DNA of 42,426 bases from Ignavibacteriota bacterium (lineage in GTDB: Bacteria; Bacteroidota; Ignavibacteria; UBA10030), in the NCBI GenBank assembly GCA_022616555.1, contig JAKEEG010000030.1, positions 1 through 42,426 of the forward strand. The letters are read 5' to 3'. Under the pieces are notes generated by a model. It was not told the origin of the DNA and made no database searches. It worked only from the letters and a program-made list of their open reading frames with translations. The first letter of the stretch is position 1, and every line of letters starts with the position of its first letter. Position numbers and translations under genes: made by a program. Shown piece after piece: positions 6,984 to 14,470 of this stretch.

Positions 6984-7077
6984 CGCACCGCGAAGTCGCA
7001 AAGGACGCAAAGTAAAGTCTTTGTAAAAGAATTATGTCCTTCTTGGCACTCTTAGCGCCTTCGCGGTTTTCTTTAAC
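6984..7077. mobile_element. Miniature inverted-repeat element (no gene)
   Basis: The left end ACCGCGAAGTCGCAAAGGAC (6988 onward) and the right end, read on the other strand, ACCGCGAAGGCGCTAAGAGT, agree at about 20 of 26 positions. Ends consist of three tandem 8-9 base units (CRCNAAG), like the ends of the GxxExxY element at 1748-2227. The element fills nearly the whole gap between the permease and the Nramp gene and holds no ORF. Confidence 0.55.
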
Positions 7078-7085
7078 ATTTTTTT

Positions 7086-8357
7086 ATGAAACTCTCCTCC
7101 CTCCTTAAATCCTACGGTCCCGGCATCGCTGTTGCGGCGACGGGAGTCGGCGCGGGCGACCTCGTCGCCGCATCCGTGGCTGGAGCGAAATTCGGCACCG
7201 TCATCCTCTGGGCGGCGGTGTGCGGAGCCGTCGTCAAGTTCGCGCTCAACGAAGGCGTCGCTCGCTGGCAATTGGCGACCGGCACCACAGTCATTGAAGC
7301 GTGGTTCACGAAATTCCCCCGAATCGTCTCGTACTATTTTCTCGTGTATTTGATACTCTGGTCGTTCATCGTCGCGGCGGCGCTCATCTCCGCGTGCGGC
7401 CTCGCGGGACACGCCGTCTTCCCCCAGCTCTCCGTTACGCAATGGGGCATTATCCACTCTGTGCTCGGTGCGGTGCTCGTGTACGTCGGTCGCTATAAGC
7501 TGTTCGAGCGGCTCATGGAAATCTTCACCGCGCTGATGTTCATCACCGTCCTCTATTGTGCTGTCATGCTTGCGCCGAATCTTGTCTCTCTCATTCCATC
7601 GTTGGTCGTGCCTTCGATACCGGAAGGCTCCGGCAAGTTCATCCTCGGCGTGATAGGCGGAGTCGGCGGCAGCGTGACACTTCTAAGTTATGGATACTGG
7701 ATGCGCGAGAAAAACTGGAGCGGCAGGGAATTCCACCCGCACGCTCAACGCGACCTAGGCGTCGCTTATACACTGTCCGGACTCTTCGGCGTAGCGATGA
7801 TGATTATCGCTGCAGGCGTGAATCCTTCCGTAATGACGGGCGATACGATGGCGCTCGAGGTTGCCGACCGTATCGGCGCGGTGCTTGGCTCTACCGGCAA
7901 ATGGATGTTCCTGCTCGGATTCTGGGGCGCGGTGTCCACATCGCTCTTCGGCGTGTGGCAGAGCGTCCCCTATTTCTTCGTCGACTGTGTCAATAGTCTC
8001 AAGTCCAAGAGTCTAAAGTCTAAAGTTCAAAACTCAACTACTCCATTACTCCACGACTCCACTACACCCGACTCCACTTCAGCCGACTCACCCTACTACA
8101 AAGCCTTCCTCGCCTTCCTCACCTTCCCGCCGATGCTCTTTCTGCTGTTCGGCAAGCCGGTGTGGATCATTATCGCCTATGCCGTGGTGGGAGCGTTCTT
8201 CATGCCCTTCCTTGCCGGAACTCTACTCTACCTCAATAATTCGAAGCAATGGGTGAACGAGCTCAAAAACCGCCGCGTCATCAACGCACTCCTCATCCTC
8301 TCGCTCCTGCTGTTCGGATATCTTGCGATAACGGAAATTCAATCGGCACTAAGCTGA
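7086..8357 (+). CDS. Nramp-family divalent metal ion transporter homologue
   Basis: This 423-residue polytopic membrane protein begins G-P-G-I-A-V-A-A-T-G-V-G-A-G-D-L-V-A-A-S, matching the first helix of the Nramp fold. The canonical metal-binding D-P-G-N of true Nramp transporters is not present; the aligned stretch is A-T-G-V-G-A-G-D. Such divergent Nramp-related proteins may carry other cations. About ten to eleven hydrophobic helices are visible. A low-complexity hydrophilic loop of about 35 residues (encoded by 7992-8095, rich in K-S and T-T-P-D-S-T) separates two helices and derives from an intergenic-type repeat in frame. No clear ribosome site is seen before ATG 7086. Confidence 0.8.
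   Translation: MKLSSLLKSYGPGIAVAATGVGAGDLVAASVAGAKFGTVILWAAVCGAVVKFALNEGVARWQLATGTTVIEAWFTKFPRIVSYYFLVYLILWSFIVAAALISACGLAGHAVFPQLSVTQWGIIHSVLGAVLVYVGRYKLFERLMEIFTALMFITVLYCAVMLAPNLVSLIPSLVVPSIPEGSGKFILGVIGGVGGSVTLLSYGYWMREKNWSGREFHPHAQRDLGVAYTLSGLFGVAMMIIAAGVNPSVMTGDTMALEVADRIGAVLGSTGKWMFLLGFWGAVSTSLFGVWQSVPYFFVDCVNSLKSKSLKSKVQNSTTPLLHDSTTPDSTSADSPYYKAFLAFLTFPPMLFLLFGKPVWIIIAYAVVGAFFMPFLAGTLLYLNNSKQWVNELKNRRVINALLILSLLLFGYLAITEIQSALS
7992..8095 (+). repeat. Tandem low-complexity repeat inside the transporter gene
   Basis: About four degenerate copies of AAGTCTA (7996-8025) are followed by several copies of ACTCCA/ACTACAC (8033-8085). The block keeps the frame open and encodes a polar loop between membrane helices. 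It resembles intergenic spacer sequence more than coding sequence. Confidence 0.6.
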
Positions 8358-8415
8358 AACTATGGCATGCCTTGCTTCTCCCACTCATTCCCCGTAGATT
8401 GCACGTCGTTTGTGT

Positions 8416-8434
8416 CCCGATGTTTTTAATCGGG
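8416..8434. terminator. Hairpin downstream of the Nramp gene
   Basis: CCCGAT-gtttttaATCGGG forms a 6-bp stem with a T-rich loop, 59 bases after the transporter stop. It belongs to a set of CCCG...CGGG hairpins with TTTA-type loops in this window (also near 5400 and 10246). The lack of a downstream T-run makes it a weak terminator candidate. Confidence 0.35.
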
Positions 8435-8459
8435 GCGCCCTCACTTTTAAAGAAAGCCT

Positions 8460-9623
8460 ATGACTCGCACAACAACAAAAATCTCTCCCTCCCCTTTATC
8501 CCCTCCCGTTGAGGGAGGGGAAATCCAGCGCGCGGTTCCCCTCTCCCTCCGATGGGAGAGGGTGGCCATCAACATCTTTACAATTTTCCTCGTCCTCTTC
8601 CTCTCAGCGTGTTCCTCAACTAAACACATCCCCAACTCAACAATCGATGAGCTCTTCCGCGATTACTACGCGCCCAACGCACCCGGCGCGGCGCTGCTCG
8701 TAATACACGACGGCACAGTCCTGCACAACAAATCGTACGGCTTCGCGCATCTGGAAATGCACCGGCTCGTCACCGGCACCACGAACTTCCGCCTCGCCTC
8801 CGTCACCAAGCAATTTACCGCCATGTGCATTCTTATTCTTAATGAGCGCGGCAAGCTCTCGCTGGACGACACGCTTGAAAAATTCTTCCCGGAGATCGCC
8901 CAAAGTTATCGCGACATTAAGCTGCGCTATCTGCTCAATCACACATCCGGACTGCCAGATTACGAAAATTATGTGCCGGACTCCCAGACCGTGCAGGTGC
9001 TGGACGCCGATGCGCTCCGGCTCATCAACTATGCGGATACGGTATATTTCCCCGCCGGCTCGAAGTTCTCATACAGCAACACCGGCTACGCGCTCCTCGC
9101 GCTCATTATAGAGAAGGCTTCGGGAGTCTCGTTTGCGGAATTCCTTAGGCAAAACGTCTTCTTACCCTTACAAATGAACAACACCGTCGCACGCGAAGCG
9201 CACACGGTGGTAAGCGACCGCGCCTACGGCTACACGCGCACGGACTCCGGCTGGACGTTCGCAGACCAGAGCAGCACCAGCGCCGTCCTCGGCGACGGCG
9301 GGATTTATTCTTCGATCAACGATTTGGCGCGGTGGGATCAATCATTATATACAGAGCGGCTGCTCCCGCGCTCGGTGCTCGAGACAGCCATGAGCGCCAC
9401 CACGCCCACGGACACATCCGCATACTCGTACGGCTATGGCTGGTATATCGGCTCACGGCACAACATGAAAACGGTGTTCCACACCGGCTCCTCGCGCGGC
9501 TTTCGCAACGCCATCGTCCGCATACCGGACGAGCGGTTTACCGTCGTCATTCTCACCAACCGCAACGAGGGCAACCCGGTGGAAATTGCGTACAAGTTAA
9601 TTGATATGTATTTTGGACGGTAA
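8460..9623 (+). CDS. Serine hydrolase, class C beta-lactamase/PBP-like lipoprotein
   Basis: This 387-residue protein has the three penicillin-recognising signatures: S-V-T-K (S-x-x-K, about residue 118), Y-S-N (about 199) and H-T-G (about 340). It therefore belongs to the beta-lactamase-related serine hydrolases (esterase, D-aminopeptidase or carboxypeptidase types). A lipoprotein signal with lipobox F-L-S-A-C-S is at residues ~47-52. The first 34 residues before it are encoded by a CCCTCCC/GGGAGGG intergenic repeat, so the biological start may be GTG 8562, which places the hydrophobic signal right at the N-terminus. Envelope location is inferred from the lipobox. Substrate unknown. Confidence 0.8.
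   Translation: MTRTTTKISPSPLSPPVEGGEIQRAVPLSLRWERVAINIFTIFLVLFLSACSSTKHIPNSTIDELFRDYYAPNAPGAALLVIHDGTVLHNKSYGFAHLEMHRLVTGTTNFRLASVTKQFTAMCILILNERGKLSLDDTLEKFFPEIAQSYRDIKLRYLLNHTSGLPDYENYVPDSQTVQVLDADALRLINYADTVYFPAGSKFSYSNTGYALLALIIEKASGVSFAEFLRQNVFLPLQMNNTVAREAHTVVSDRAYGYTRTDSGWTFADQSSTSAVLGDGGIYSSINDLARWDQSLYTERLLPRSVLETAMSATTPTDTSAYSYGYGWYIGSRHNMKTVFHTGSSRGFRNAIVRIPDERFTVVILTNRNEGNPVEIAYKLIDMYFGR
8482..8562 (+). repeat. CCCTCCC...GGGAGGG repeat overlapping the 5' end of the serine hydrolase gene
   Basis: CTCCCTCCCC...GAGGGAGGGG and then CCCTCTCCCTCC...GGGAGAGGG form two nested inverted repeats. The encoded stretch (SPSPLSPPVEGG, then PLSLRWERV) is the usual translation of this repeat type and not a protein domain. 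Confidence 0.6.
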
Positions 9624-9633
9624 TGTTTTGCAT

Positions 9634-9745
9634 ACCACGAAGACACTAAGGCACTAAGAAAAAATAACAAACAGCGATCCCCCTCTCCTCCTAGGAGAGG
9701 GTCAGGGTGAGGTCATACTTCGTGTCTTTGTGACTTAGTGGTTAT
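9634..9745. mobile_element. Miniature inverted-repeat element with nested CCTCTCCT/AGGAGAGG repeat
   Basis: The left end ACCACGAAGACACTAAGGCA and the right end on the other strand, ACCACTAAGTCACAAAGACA, match at about 19 of 25 positions; both are three CAC-N-AAG units. The centre (about 9680-9716) holds CCTCTCCTCCTAGGAGAGG followed by GTCAGGGTGAGGTCAT. No ORF. Confidence 0.55.
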
Positions 9746-9769
9746 CTTTTGTGTTAATCGGGAGGAACA

Positions 9770-10156
9770 ATGGAACGTAAAAATTTTGCCAGCAGGACCA
9801 TTTGGGAAGAACAGGTCGGCTACTCGCGCGCAGTGCGCATCGGCAACCACGTCTTCGTGGCGGGCACAACATCCACGGACGACAACGGCGTTATCACCGG
9901 CGTGAAGAATCCGTACCGCCAGGCCGTGCAATCGCTGCGCAACATCGAAGCCGCGCTCACGAAAGCCGGCGCAAGCATGAAGGACGTCGTCCGCACGCGC
10001 ATGTTCATCACCGACCCCAACAACGCCGAGACGATCGGGCGCGCGCACAACGAGGTCTTCAAGGACATCCGTCCTGTTGCGACGATGGTGGTCGTGAACC
10101 GCCTCATCGATCGCGAGATGCTGGTGGAAATCGAAGCCGACGCAATCGTACCATAA
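9770..10156 (+). CDS. RidA family protein (enamine/imine deaminase-like)
   Basis: This 128-residue Rid/YjgF/UK114 protein has V-G-Y-S-R-A-V-R-I-G-N-H-V-F-V-A-G-T-T at the N-terminus, Q-A-V-Q-S-L-R-N-I-E in the middle and a V-R-T-R-M-F-I-T-D stretch whose arginine (about residue 86-88) is the usual substrate-binding position. Family members hydrolyse reactive enamines and imines from amino acid metabolism. The start has a strong GGGAGG 5 bases upstream. It appears monocistronic. Confidence 0.85.
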   Translation: MERKNFASRTIWEEQVGYSRAVRIGNHVFVAGTTSTDDNGVITGVKNPYRQAVQSLRNIEAALTKAGASMKDVVRTRMFITDPNNAETIGRAHNEVFKDIRPVATMVVVNRLIDREMLVEIEADAIVP

Positions 10157-10245
10157 AAAAAATAGAACACGGAAAAAGCCGATTGAACGGATCGAAACAG
10201 ATCTGTATCGGTTCTTATCCGTCGCATCCGCTCTTTCTGTGCCTG

Positions 10246-10268
10246 CCCCGCAATGCTTTAATGCGGGG
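10246..10268. repeat. CCCCGCA...TGCGGGG hairpin
   Basis: Perfect 7-bp stem with loop ATGCTTTAA directly before the MOSC gene. Same loop style (GCTTTAAT) as other short GC-stem hairpins in this window. Confidence 0.5.
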
Positions 10269-10273
10269 TTCCA

Positions 10274-11065
10274 TTGCTTTTGAATCACGCACCGCGCATA
10301 TCGCACATCTTCGTCTATCCCATCAAAGCGCTTGATGGGATAGCCGTTTCATCAGCCGTAATCACAAAAGGCGGCTCGTTGCTGCACGACCGCGCGTACA
10401 AGATCATTAACGAGCGCGGCAATTTCGTCCGCGGCAAAAGCAATAAAAAGGTACACCTGCTGCGCACGCGGTACGACCTCGCCGCGCAGACCATCGCCAT
10501 CACCATCCAAGGCTCATCGGAGGCATTTTCGTTCCATCTCTACAGCGAACAACGAAAGCTCGAGCGCTGGCTCAGCGAGTTCTTCGGCATGCGCGTGTAC
10601 CTTGTACATAATTCTCTGTGCGGCTACCCCGACGACCGCATCGCATGGGGCCCTACCATAGTCAGTGAGGCATCGTTGGAGCTTGTGGCAACATGGTTTC
10701 CCGGTCTAACAGCGCAAGATCTTATGCGACGCTTCCGCCCGAATTTAGTCCTCACCGGCGTTGAAGCGTTTTGGGAGGACAGATTATTCGGAGAGCCGCG
10801 CACGTTCCGCGAATTTCGCATCGGCAACGTAACGCTTGATGGCGTAAACCCCTGTGCGCGCTGCGAGGTACCCTCGCGCAACCCGGTGACAGGCGAGGAG
10901 CTGAGCCGCTTCCAGAAAACCTTCACTGAGCAGCGCAGGAAAACGCTGCCCGCGTGGTCGCCGGCCTCGCGCTTCGACCACACATATCGTATGAGCACCA
11001 ACACGCGGATTGACCCTGCAGAGGCGGGCAAATCAGTTCAAGTAAATGATGAGGTGAGGATTTAA
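10274..11065 (+). CDS. MOSC domain-containing protein (YiiM/MARC-like)
   Basis: This 263-residue protein starts with the MOSC N-terminal beta-barrel module (I-F-V-Y-P-I-K-A-L-D-G-I-A-V, residues 12-25). The MOSC domain follows with R-R-F-R-P-N-L-V-L-T-G (about 158) and N-P-C-A-R-C-E-V-P-S-R-N-P-x-T-G-E (about 197-213). The conserved Cys in the latter is the molybdenum cofactor or sulfur-transfer cysteine of the family. Members act as molybdenum enzymes reducing N-hydroxylated compounds (mARC/YcbX type) or sulfur carriers. The start is uncertain: only TTG codons at 10274 or 10280 precede the domain. Confidence 0.8.
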   Translation: MLLNHAPRISHIFVYPIKALDGIAVSSAVITKGGSLLHDRAYKIINERGNFVRGKSNKKVHLLRTRYDLAAQTIAITIQGSSEAFSFHLYSEQRKLERWLSEFFGMRVYLVHNSLCGYPDDRIAWGPTIVSEASLELVATWFPGLTAQDLMRRFRPNLVLTGVEAFWEDRLFGEPRTFREFRIGNVTLDGVNPCARCEVPSRNPVTGEELSRFQKTFTEQRRKTLPAWSPASRFDHTYRMSTNTRIDPAEAGKSVQVNDEVRI

Positions 11066-11073
11066 AACAGCAT

Positions 11074-11185
11074 CACCACAAAGTCACAAAGACGCAAAGA
11101 AAAACATAAAATACTTGATTACCTCTCCTCTCTAGGAGAGGGTTAGGGTGAGGTCATGTTTTGTGCCTCGGTGTCTTTGAGGCAA
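11074..11185. mobile_element. Miniature inverted-repeat element with nested CCTCTCC/AGGAGAGG repeat
   Basis: The left end ACCACAAAGTCACAAAGACG pairs with a right end reading CCTCAAAGACACCGAGGCAC on the other strand (about 18 of 24 positions). The centre holds CCTCTCCTCTCTAGGAGAGG and TTAGGGTGAGGTCAT. It is clearly related to the element at 9634-9745 in ends and core. No ORF. Confidence 0.55.
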
Positions 11186-11269
11186 GATTTATTCCTGTTG
11201 GACTTGACAAATCATCGCGAAGTTGTTATCTTGATGTCAGTAACACTTGTTCTTTACAACATACTTTTT

Positions 11270-11394
11270 CTTATCCAGAACGGCTGAGGGATCAGGCCCT
11301 GTGACGCCGTAGCAACCGATTTCGTAAACCTCTCGAAATGTCAGGTGCTAAATCCTGCCTCCGCGCGACAAGCAATGCGGGGGAAAGATGAGGA
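11270..11394 (+). ncRNA. SAM-I (S-box) riboswitch
   Basis: The sequence shows the S-box landmarks in order: 5' TTATC (P1 strand), GAGGGATCAGGCCCTGTGAC, GCCGTAGCAACC, GGTGCTAAATCCTGC and, at the 3' side, GAAAGATGAG, which closes P1. It lies upstream of metB-metX. A terminator hairpin follows at 11419, and GAAGAG at 11395-11400 could pair with CTCTTC of that terminator as an antiterminator. With SAM bound the terminator should form and switch methionine biosynthesis off. The motif match is direct; the switching mechanism is inferred from the family. Confidence 0.9.
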
Positions 11395-11418
11395 GAAGAG
11401 CACGCGACGACCTCGTAG

Positions 11419-11456
11419 CCTCTTCCGATCATCATGGAAGAGGTTTTGTGTTTTTA
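11419..11456 (+). terminator. Riboswitch expression-platform terminator
   Basis: CCTCTTCC (11419-11426), loop GATCATCAT, GGAAGAGG (11436-11443), then TTTTGTGTTTTTA. An 8-bp perfect stem plus T-tract is an intrinsic terminator, 33 bases before metB. Confidence 0.85.
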
Positions 11457-11488
11457 TATTCACTTCTAATTAAAGAAGCGAGGCTCGT

Positions 11489-12667
11489 ATGCGTCTGCAA
11501 ACATTGTCCATTCACACGGGAGTCGATAAGGACTCCTCGTTCAACAGTGTTATCACACCGATTTACGCCAGTTCGACGTTCGAGTTCGAGGATATCGGGA
11601 AAACCAAGGGCTATGATTATTCCCGCACCGCGAACCCGACGCGCACTGCATTGCAGGAAAATCTCGCCGCGCTCGAAGGAGGCGCGGGGGCGATTGCCAT
11701 CGCAACCGGCATGGCCGCGATTGCGACGGTCCTGCATTTGCTGAAAACCGGCGACCACATCATCTGTACGAACGATTGTTACGGCGGCACGGAGCGGCTC
11801 CTGCGCACCTACCGCGAGCTGCACGGCATCCAGGTAACGTATGTGAACATGGGTAAGCTCGACAACGTGCGCAAGGCGATCCAGCCGAACACGAAGGCGC
11901 TGTGGATCGAAACGCCGAGCAACCCGTTGCTCAATATTATCGACATCCGGGCGCTGGCGGATATCGCGCACGAAATTGGTGCGCTCGCGATTGTTGACAA
12001 CACGTTCCTCTCGCCGTACAACCAGCGGCCGTTCGAGCTGGGTGCGGACATCATCGTGCACTCCACGACGAAGTACCTGAACGGCCATAGCGATGTGGTG
12101 GGCGGTGCCGCTATTGCGGTGAAGCCGGAACACGCCGAGCGACTGCAATGGCTGTGCAACGCGTTGGGTCAGGGTGCCTCGCCGTTCGATTGCTGGCTTG
12201 TGTTGCGCGGTATCAAGACGCTCGTGCCGCGTATGAGACTGCACGAGGAGAATGCAAACACTGTCGCGAAGTTCCTTAGCCAGCATCCGAATGTCGCTCG
12301 TGTGTACTATCCCGGATTGCCGACGCACCCGAATCATGATTTGGCACGGCGCCAGCAGTACGGATTCGGCGGCATGGTGTCATTCGAGGTCAACGGCGGC
12401 GTAGACGAAGCGAATCATGTCCTGCGCTCGGTGAAGGTCTTCGCCGTCGCGGAATCGCTCGGCGGAATCGAATCGCTCATCTCGCACACGGTCTCTATGA
12501 CACACGCGTCGATGGACCCGAAGCTGCGCGCAGAAGCGGGCATCAACGAGCGCATTCTGCGTTTGTCGGTGGGATTGGAGGACATCAATGATTTGCTTGA
12601 AGACCTCGACCGGGCGTTGAGCTTCAAGACCGTTGTACCGACTGCAACCGTGAGGAGTGAGGCGTAG
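11489..12667 (+). CDS. metB: Trans-sulfuration PLP enzyme, probable cystathionine gamma-synthase
   Basis: This 392-residue cytosolic enzyme of the Cys/Met metabolism PLP family has Y-S-R-T-A-N-P-T-R (about 46), A-T-G-M-A-A-I (about 71), D-N-T-F-L-S-P-Y (about 169) and the lysine site H-S-T-T-K-Y-L-N-G-H (K about 195), which forms the Schiff base. Length and sequence favour cystathionine gamma-synthase/lyase over the longer O-acetylhomoserine sulfhydrylase, but these cannot be separated safely by eye. It is the first gene after the SAM riboswitch and is followed without any gap by metX, which supplies O-acetylhomoserine. The pair thus forms the entry to methionine synthesis. Confidence 0.85.
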   Translation: MRLQTLSIHTGVDKDSSFNSVITPIYASSTFEFEDIGKTKGYDYSRTANPTRTALQENLAALEGGAGAIAIATGMAAIATVLHLLKTGDHIICTNDCYGGTERLLRTYRELHGIQVTYVNMGKLDNVRKAIQPNTKALWIETPSNPLLNIIDIRALADIAHEIGALAIVDNTFLSPYNQRPFELGADIIVHSTTKYLNGHSDVVGGAAIAVKPEHAERLQWLCNALGQGASPFDCWLVLRGIKTLVPRMRLHEENANTVAKFLSQHPNVARVYYPGLPTHPNHDLARRQQYGFGGMVSFEVNGGVDEANHVLRSVKVFAVAESLGGIESLISHTVSMTHASMDPKLRAEAGINERILRLSVGLEDINDLLEDLDRALSFKTVVPTATVRSEA

Positions 12668-13831
12668 ATGACACAGATTGCAACTTTGAGCAGGCGAAGT
12701 GGCGCTCCCAAAGGGACAGGCACATCGCCTTCACCGCTTCCCACGTCTAAATTTGTGCAGACGAAAGCAATCCGGTTGTATGATAAAACGAGTCCGCTCA
12801 AATTGGAGAGCGGCGCAACGCTCACACACGTCTCCGTCGCGTATGAGACGTTCGGTACGCTGAATGACGAAGGCACGAACGCCATCCTCATCTGCCACGC
12901 GCTGACAGCAAACGCGCATGCGGCTGGATACAACTCGCCGGAAGATAAATCGCCTGGCTGGTGGGATGGGTTGATCGGCCCCGGCAGGGCATTCGACACA
13001 GACAAATATTTCGTTGTCTGTCCCAATATCCTCGGAAGCTGTTACGGCACAACCGGACCCGCCTCCATCAACCCCCAGACCGGACGCCCCTACCGGATGT
13101 CATTTCCAACAATCACAGTACGAGATATTGTGCGCGTGCAGAAGCGGCTGCTCGATGTGCTCGGCGTGAACCGGCTTGCCACCGTGAGCGGCAGTTCTCT
13201 CGGCGGTATGCAAGTGTTGGAATGGCCGTTGTTGTACCCTGACTTCTGCGAGACAATTATTCCAATCTCTACCGCAGCCAAACAATCCGCGTGGTGTCTC
13301 GCTCTTAACGCCGCAGCGCGCGCGGCTATCACCAGCGACCCGGATTGGAATAACGGCAATTACACTCAACAACCCGCACACGGCATGGCGCTCGCGCGGA
13401 TGATCGGGATGATTTCCTACCGAAGCCCACAGGAATTCACCGAACGCTTCGGGCGCGAACAGAAACACCCCGAGGCAGGTTATTTTGACCCCGCGAATAT
13501 CTTTCAGATCGAAAGCTACCTTCGTCATCATGGCGAAAAACTCGCTGAGCGCTTCGACGCCAATACATATTTAGTTCTCGCCCGTGCGATGGATTTACAT
13601 GATGTCGCCTACGGCCGCGATACATTGCTGCGTACGCTTGGTAGTATCCGCGCACGCACGCTATCAATCGGTATTTCAACCGACCAGCGCTATCACTCCG
13701 CCGAACAGAAGGAGATTGCGCGGCTCATCTCCGGCGCACGCTACGCGGAAATCGACTCCATCCACGGCCACGATGCTTTTTTGATTGAGTTTGAGAAGAT
13801 TGGGAGGGTGATTTCGGAATTTCTGGGGTAA
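12668..13831 (+). CDS. metX: Homoserine O-acetyltransferase
   Basis: This 387-residue alpha/beta-hydrolase-fold enzyme makes O-acetylhomoserine from homoserine and acetyl-CoA. It shows V-A-Y-E-T-F-G-T-L (about 58), N-I-L-G-S-C-Y-G-T-T-G-P, the nucleophile elbow S-G-S-S-L-G-G-M-Q (Ser about 177), the Asp site G-I-S-T-D-Q and the His site H-G-H-D-A-F-L. These are the catalytic triad and motifs of MetX. The start codon follows the metB stop immediately. About 28 N-terminal residues precede the usual family start. It shares SAM-riboswitch control with metB. Confidence 0.92.
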   Translation: MTQIATLSRRSGAPKGTGTSPSPLPTSKFVQTKAIRLYDKTSPLKLESGATLTHVSVAYETFGTLNDEGTNAILICHALTANAHAAGYNSPEDKSPGWWDGLIGPGRAFDTDKYFVVCPNILGSCYGTTGPASINPQTGRPYRMSFPTITVRDIVRVQKRLLDVLGVNRLATVSGSSLGGMQVLEWPLLYPDFCETIIPISTAAKQSAWCLALNAAARAAITSDPDWNNGNYTQQPAHGMALARMIGMISYRSPQEFTERFGREQKHPEAGYFDPANIFQIESYLRHHGEKLAERFDANTYLVLARAMDLHDVAYGRDTLLRTLGSIRARTLSIGISTDQRYHSAEQKEIARLISGARYAEIDSIHGHDAFLIEFEKIGRVISEFLG

Positions 13832-13832
13832 T

Positions 13833-13865
13833 AGGTGCGACGCACTTCAAAAGTGCGTCGCACCT
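13833..13865 (+). terminator. Strong hairpin after metX
   Basis: AGGTGCGACGCACTT and AAGTGCGTCGCACCT form a perfect 15-bp stem with a 3-base CAA loop, beginning 2 bases after the metX stop. No T-tract follows, so it may be a 3'-end stabilising or repeat hairpin as well as a terminator. Confidence 0.55.
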
Positions 13866-13911
13866 GCATTACGCCTTTGCTTTTCTCCTCGCCGCGTCCT
13901 ATCTTTGAGCA

Positions 13912-14373
13912 ATGAGCATTATGATACGTCCCGCCACTCTCAACGACGCTGAACGCATTACCGAATTCAACGCCTTGATGGCAAAGGAAACGGAGAACAT
14001 TGAGCTTGACTTAACTCGTTTGCGCGCGGGGGTCGAGTCTGTCCTCCGCGATAAATCCAAAGGCGTCTATTATATTGCGGAGGAGAACGGCTCAGCTCTC
14101 GGGCAGACGCTCATTACGTACGAGTGGAGCGATTGGCGTAACGGCATGTTCTGGTGGATCCAAAGCGTGTACGTGCAGAAGGACTACCGCGGCAAAGGCG
14201 TCTTCAAAGCGATGTTCGAGCACCTGCGTACGCTCGCTAAACAGGAACAGACCGTGTGCGGACTGCGTTTGTATGTCGAGGAACACAACAGCCGCGCGCA
14301 GCAAACATACGAACGCCTCGGCATGAAAAAAACGTACTACGATATGTACGAGCTGGACTTTGTGTTATTATAA
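13912..14373 (+). CDS. GNAT family N-acetyltransferase
   Basis: This 153-residue protein has the GNAT fold order: I-R-P-A-T at the start, V-Y-V-Q-K-D-Y-R-G-K-G-V-F-K-A-M (about 86-101), which is the R-G-x-G acetyl-CoA pyrophosphate loop of motif A, then L-R-L-Y-V-E-E-H-N and a Y-E-R-L-G-M-K-K end (motif B). It acetylates an unknown small molecule or protein amine. ATG 13912 is used; 13921 is an equally plausible start. Confidence 0.85.
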   Translation: MSIMIRPATLNDAERITEFNALMAKETENIELDLTRLRAGVESVLRDKSKGVYYIAEENGSALGQTLITYEWSDWRNGMFWWIQSVYVQKDYRGKGVFKAMFEHLRTLAKQEQTVCGLRLYVEEHNSRAQQTYERLGMKKTYYDMYELDFVLL

Positions 14374-14375
14374 CC

Positions 14376-14468
14376 CGATTACAGATTGGGGATTAGAGAT
14401 TATGGATTTCTCATCTCATTACCTTTTCTTAACCCAATCTGCAATCTGCAATCCGTAATCCGAAATCG
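14376..14468. repeat. Imperfect inverted repeat of ATCTGTAATC/GATTACAG type
   Basis: GATTACAGATTGGGGATTAG on the left and AATCTGCAATCTGCAATCCG on the right are degenerate reverse complements built from a GATT-x-(C/A)(A/G)GATT unit. Fills the gap between the acetyltransferase and the methyltransferase; no gene. Confidence 0.5.
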
Positions 14469-14470
14469 TT

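Noticed and set aside
9634-11185. CRISPR-like regular repeats
   Set aside because: The repeats are inverted pairs within single gaps, not evenly spaced direct repeats with unique spacers, and no cas gene is present.
11432-12337. Minus-strand ORF of 301 codons opposite metB
   Set aside because: Antisense to a clear PLP enzyme; no recognisable motif, arginine- and histidine-rich shadow translation.
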